Below, piece by piece: positions 62,298-64,000 of a DNA stretch of 64,000 bases. Position numbers and translations under genes: made by a program. The stretch's first letter is position 1, and the number at the start of each line of letters is the position of its first letter. This stretch comes from Chitinophaga eiseniae (GTDB lineage: Bacteria > Bacteroidota > Bacteroidia > Chitinophagales > Chitinophagaceae), in NCBI RefSeq assembly GCF_012641265.1, contig NZ_JABAHZ010000002.1, positions 1,054,001 through 1,118,000 on the forward strand. The letters run 5' to 3'. Under the pieces are notes generated by a model that was not told where the DNA came from, ran no database searches, and worked only from the letters and a program-made list of their open reading frames with translations.

Positions 62298-64000
62298 ATG
62301 CAAAATGTTCTTTGTAATTCCACTTTTTTGAATGGCTGCTATGTCGCACAGCAACGACCTCAAAAGGGATTGTGGGCCAAAACCAGATTGACAATGAAGC
62401 TGACCACGTTTCTGATCCTGGCATTCATTATACAGGCGGGCGCCGCTACGAATGCACAGACTATCACACTTTCACTGAAGAATGCCCCTCTCAGTACCGT
62501 ATTTAAAGAAATCAGCCGGCAGGGAGGATATAATTTTGTTTACAACAATAGCCTGCTGGAACATACCGGTAATGTTGATCTAGTAGTAAACCATGCCAAC
62601 GTGGAGGAAGTGTTGAAACAATGTTTTAAACACACGTCTATTACCTATGAAATCATCGACAAAACGATTGTTGTCCGGAAGCTTTCACCGGCAGGAAGTG
62701 TTGCTGTGGCTGAACGCCAGCCTGCTGTGGCAACAACGGTAAGAGGAAGAGTAACTGGTGAAGATGGTACCCCACTCGTGGGGGTAACCGTACAGGTGAA
62801 GGGCACTTCCACCGGTATCGTTACCAAGGAAAATGGCGAATTCCAGATCAACATACCCGATGCCTCTTCCGGTATCCTGGTGTTTTCCTTCATTGGTATG
62901 GAAAGACAGGAAGTATCGATCGGAAAGAGTGTATTCGTTACCGTTGTATTGAAAAGATTGGTCAGCCAACAACAGGAAGTAGTAGTAGTGGGCTACGGTA
63001 CGCAGAAGAAAACCACGCTGGTGGGATCAGTTGCTACTATGAAAGGAGAAGAAATTGCAAGAGTACCTACCGCCAACGTAACCAATGCCTTTGCCGGGCA
63101 TATTCCCGGTGTTATTGCCAACAACCGCTCCGGCCGCCCGGGCGATGACTATTCCTCCGTATACGTGAGGGGATTTAACTCTTTTAGCGGCGGCGTAGAT
63201 CCTTTGATTATCGTAGATGGTATTCCTGACCGGAACATCGACAGGATCAATCCTAATGATATCGAAAGTGTTACTGTGCTGAAAGACGCTTCTGCAGCGA
63301 TTTATGGCGTACGTTCTGCCAACGGCGCTATCCTTATTACCACCAAGAGAGGGAAGGCAGGTAAGCCGGTTATTTCCTACGAGGGCTCTTACGATATCCA
63401 GCAACTGACCAGGATGGAACACCGTGTTAACTCCTGGCAGTATATGACTTATTACAATGAGCTGAATGGTTACCAGGGTAATACACTGCCCTATACACAG
63501 GCAGATATAGATAAATACAAAGCAGGAAATGATCCCAATTATTCCAGCACCGACTGGCAGAAGGCAGTGTTCCGCAAAAACGCGCCGCAAACCAATCATA
63601 GCATTTCTGTAAGAGGTGGCAGTGATGCCGTTAAGTTCTTTATTTCCGGCCAATACCTGTCACAGCAAAGCAACTGGAGCAACAGTGATGAAAATTTCAA
63701 GAACTATAACTTACGTTCCAATATCGATGCTGCTGTATCTAAAAATTTAAAGCTCACTTTCGATATCGCTGCCAGGAAAGAAGATAGGAAATACCCGGCT
63801 ATTTCCGCAAATAGCATATTGCATGAAACAGTGAGTATGTATCCTTTTATCCCTGTGCATTGGACCAATGGATTGCCTTCTGCCGGTATTTCAAACGGAC
63901 GTAATCCTTACCTGATGATGTCGTCTGCACCGGGCTATGATAATGTAACAGACCTCTTCGTACAACCTAAAATAGGATTTGACTGGCAGCTGCCCGCTAT
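62298..64000 (+). CDS. SusC-type TonB-dependent receptor with STN signalling domain (partial)
   Basis: About 567 codons are visible and the gene runs off the window. Start chosen at ATG 62298 (MQNVLC...), typical of such receptors in related genomes; ATG 62394 (MKLTTFLILAF) is the alternative. Order: signal peptide (about 34-53), STN domain (about 55-127, TITLSLKNAPLSTVFKEISR), CarboxypepD_reg-like repeat (148-220), TonB box region VVVVGYGTQKK, plug (RVPTANVTNAFAGHIPGV, LIIVDGIPDRN, AILITTKRGK) and the start of the barrel. The STN domain contacts the FecR-type protein encoded upstream. Confidence 0.93.
   Translation, partial: MQNVLCNSTFLNGCYVAQQRPQKGLWAKTRLTMKLTTFLILAFIIQAGAATNAQTITLSLKNAPLSTVFKEISRQGGYNFVYNNSLLEHTGNVDLVVNHANVEEVLKQCFKHTSITYEIIDKTIVVRKLSPAGSVAVAERQPAVATTVRGRVTGEDGTPLVGVTVQVKGTSTGIVTKENGEFQINIPDASSGILVFSFIGMERQEVSIGKSVFVTVVLKRLVSQQQEVVVVGYGTQKKTTLVGSVATMKGEEIARVPTANVTNAFAGHIPGVIANNRSGRPGDDYSSVYVRGFNSFSGGVDPLIIVDGIPDRNIDRINPNDIESVTVLKDASAAIYGVRSANGAILITTKRGKAGKPVISYEGSYDIQQLTRMEHRVNSWQYMTYYNELNGYQGNTLPYTQADIDKYKAGNDPNYSSTDWQKAVFRKNAPQTNHSISVRGGSDAVKFFISGQYLSQQSNWSNSDENFKNYNLRSNIDAAVSKNLKLTFDIAARKEDRKYPAISANSILHETVSMYPFIPVHWTNGLPSAGISNGRNPYLMMSSAPGYDNVTDLFVQPKIGFDWQLPA

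Noticed and set aside
1..64000. CRISPR arrays, phage, IS elements or integration sites
   Set aside because: No regularly spaced direct repeats, transposase, integrase or terminal inverted repeats were seen; the only tRNA has no attached repeat.

Overview
The window looks like chromosomal DNA from a Bacteroidota bacterium, most likely the family Chitinophagaceae (Chitinophaga-like). The signs are SusC/SusD outer-membrane pairs, an ECF sigma/FecR/TonB-receptor cascade, LytS/LytTR sensor pairs, many AraC regulators, a Bacteroidetes-type TssD, and the phylum-specific -7 promoter box TAnnTTTG ahead of many genes. I see no rRNA, CRISPR array, prophage or insertion sequence. One tRNA (Ser-GGA) is present.

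Layout. 1-6 kb (-): the start of a secreted protein, then an RND efflux operon (adaptor, pump, TolC). 6.4-8.7 kb (+): acpP-fabF-rnc, the usual fatty-acid and RNase III cluster. 8.7-11.5 kb (-): a GyrI-like protein, a DJ-1/GyrI fusion and a WYL regulator. 11.8-14.3 kb (-): cytochrome bd oxidase cydAB. 14.5-16 kb: an NADPH:quinone-type dehydrogenase divergent from an HxlR regulator. 16-21.5 kb (-): a Wadjet/MksBEF-type SMC operon (jetA-jetB-jetC) with no jetD nuclease gene, followed upstream by a bestrophin channel. 22.7-31.4 kb: accessory genes, including a cysteine-free peroxiredoxin-like protein, a methyltransferase, an XRE regulator/membrane protein pair with a three-site operator, AraC, Crp/Fnr and LuxR regulators, an orphan TssD, a GNAT enzyme, a lipoprotein and a cupin. 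31.5-35.3 kb (-): a LytTR response regulator with two LytS-like kinases. 36-37.4 kb: two uncharacterised genes. 37.4-42.9 kb (-): a SusC/SusD/lipoprotein uptake locus. 44-45.8 kb: an SDR enzyme with its AraC regulator. 45.9-48.7 kb (-): tRNA-Ser, aquaporin, asparaginase, TatD. 48.8-60 kb: a lipoprotein, a polysaccharide deacetylase, gltX, a lone VapB-like antitoxin, glnS, a B12-binding protein, two beta-barrel proteins and an S41 protease, an enoyl-CoA hydratase and fumC. 60.2-64 kb (+): ECF sigma factor, FecR anti-sigma and a SusC-type receptor with an STN signalling domain, cut by the window end.

The most interesting items are the JetABC operon without JetD, the triple palindrome in front of the XRE/membrane-protein operon, the strong promoter-dyad-terminator unit between a Crp/Fnr gene and a LuxR gene (a likely small RNA or attenuated leader), and the peroxiredoxin homologue with no cysteine. 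Functions are assigned from motifs and family resemblance read by eye; no database search was run.
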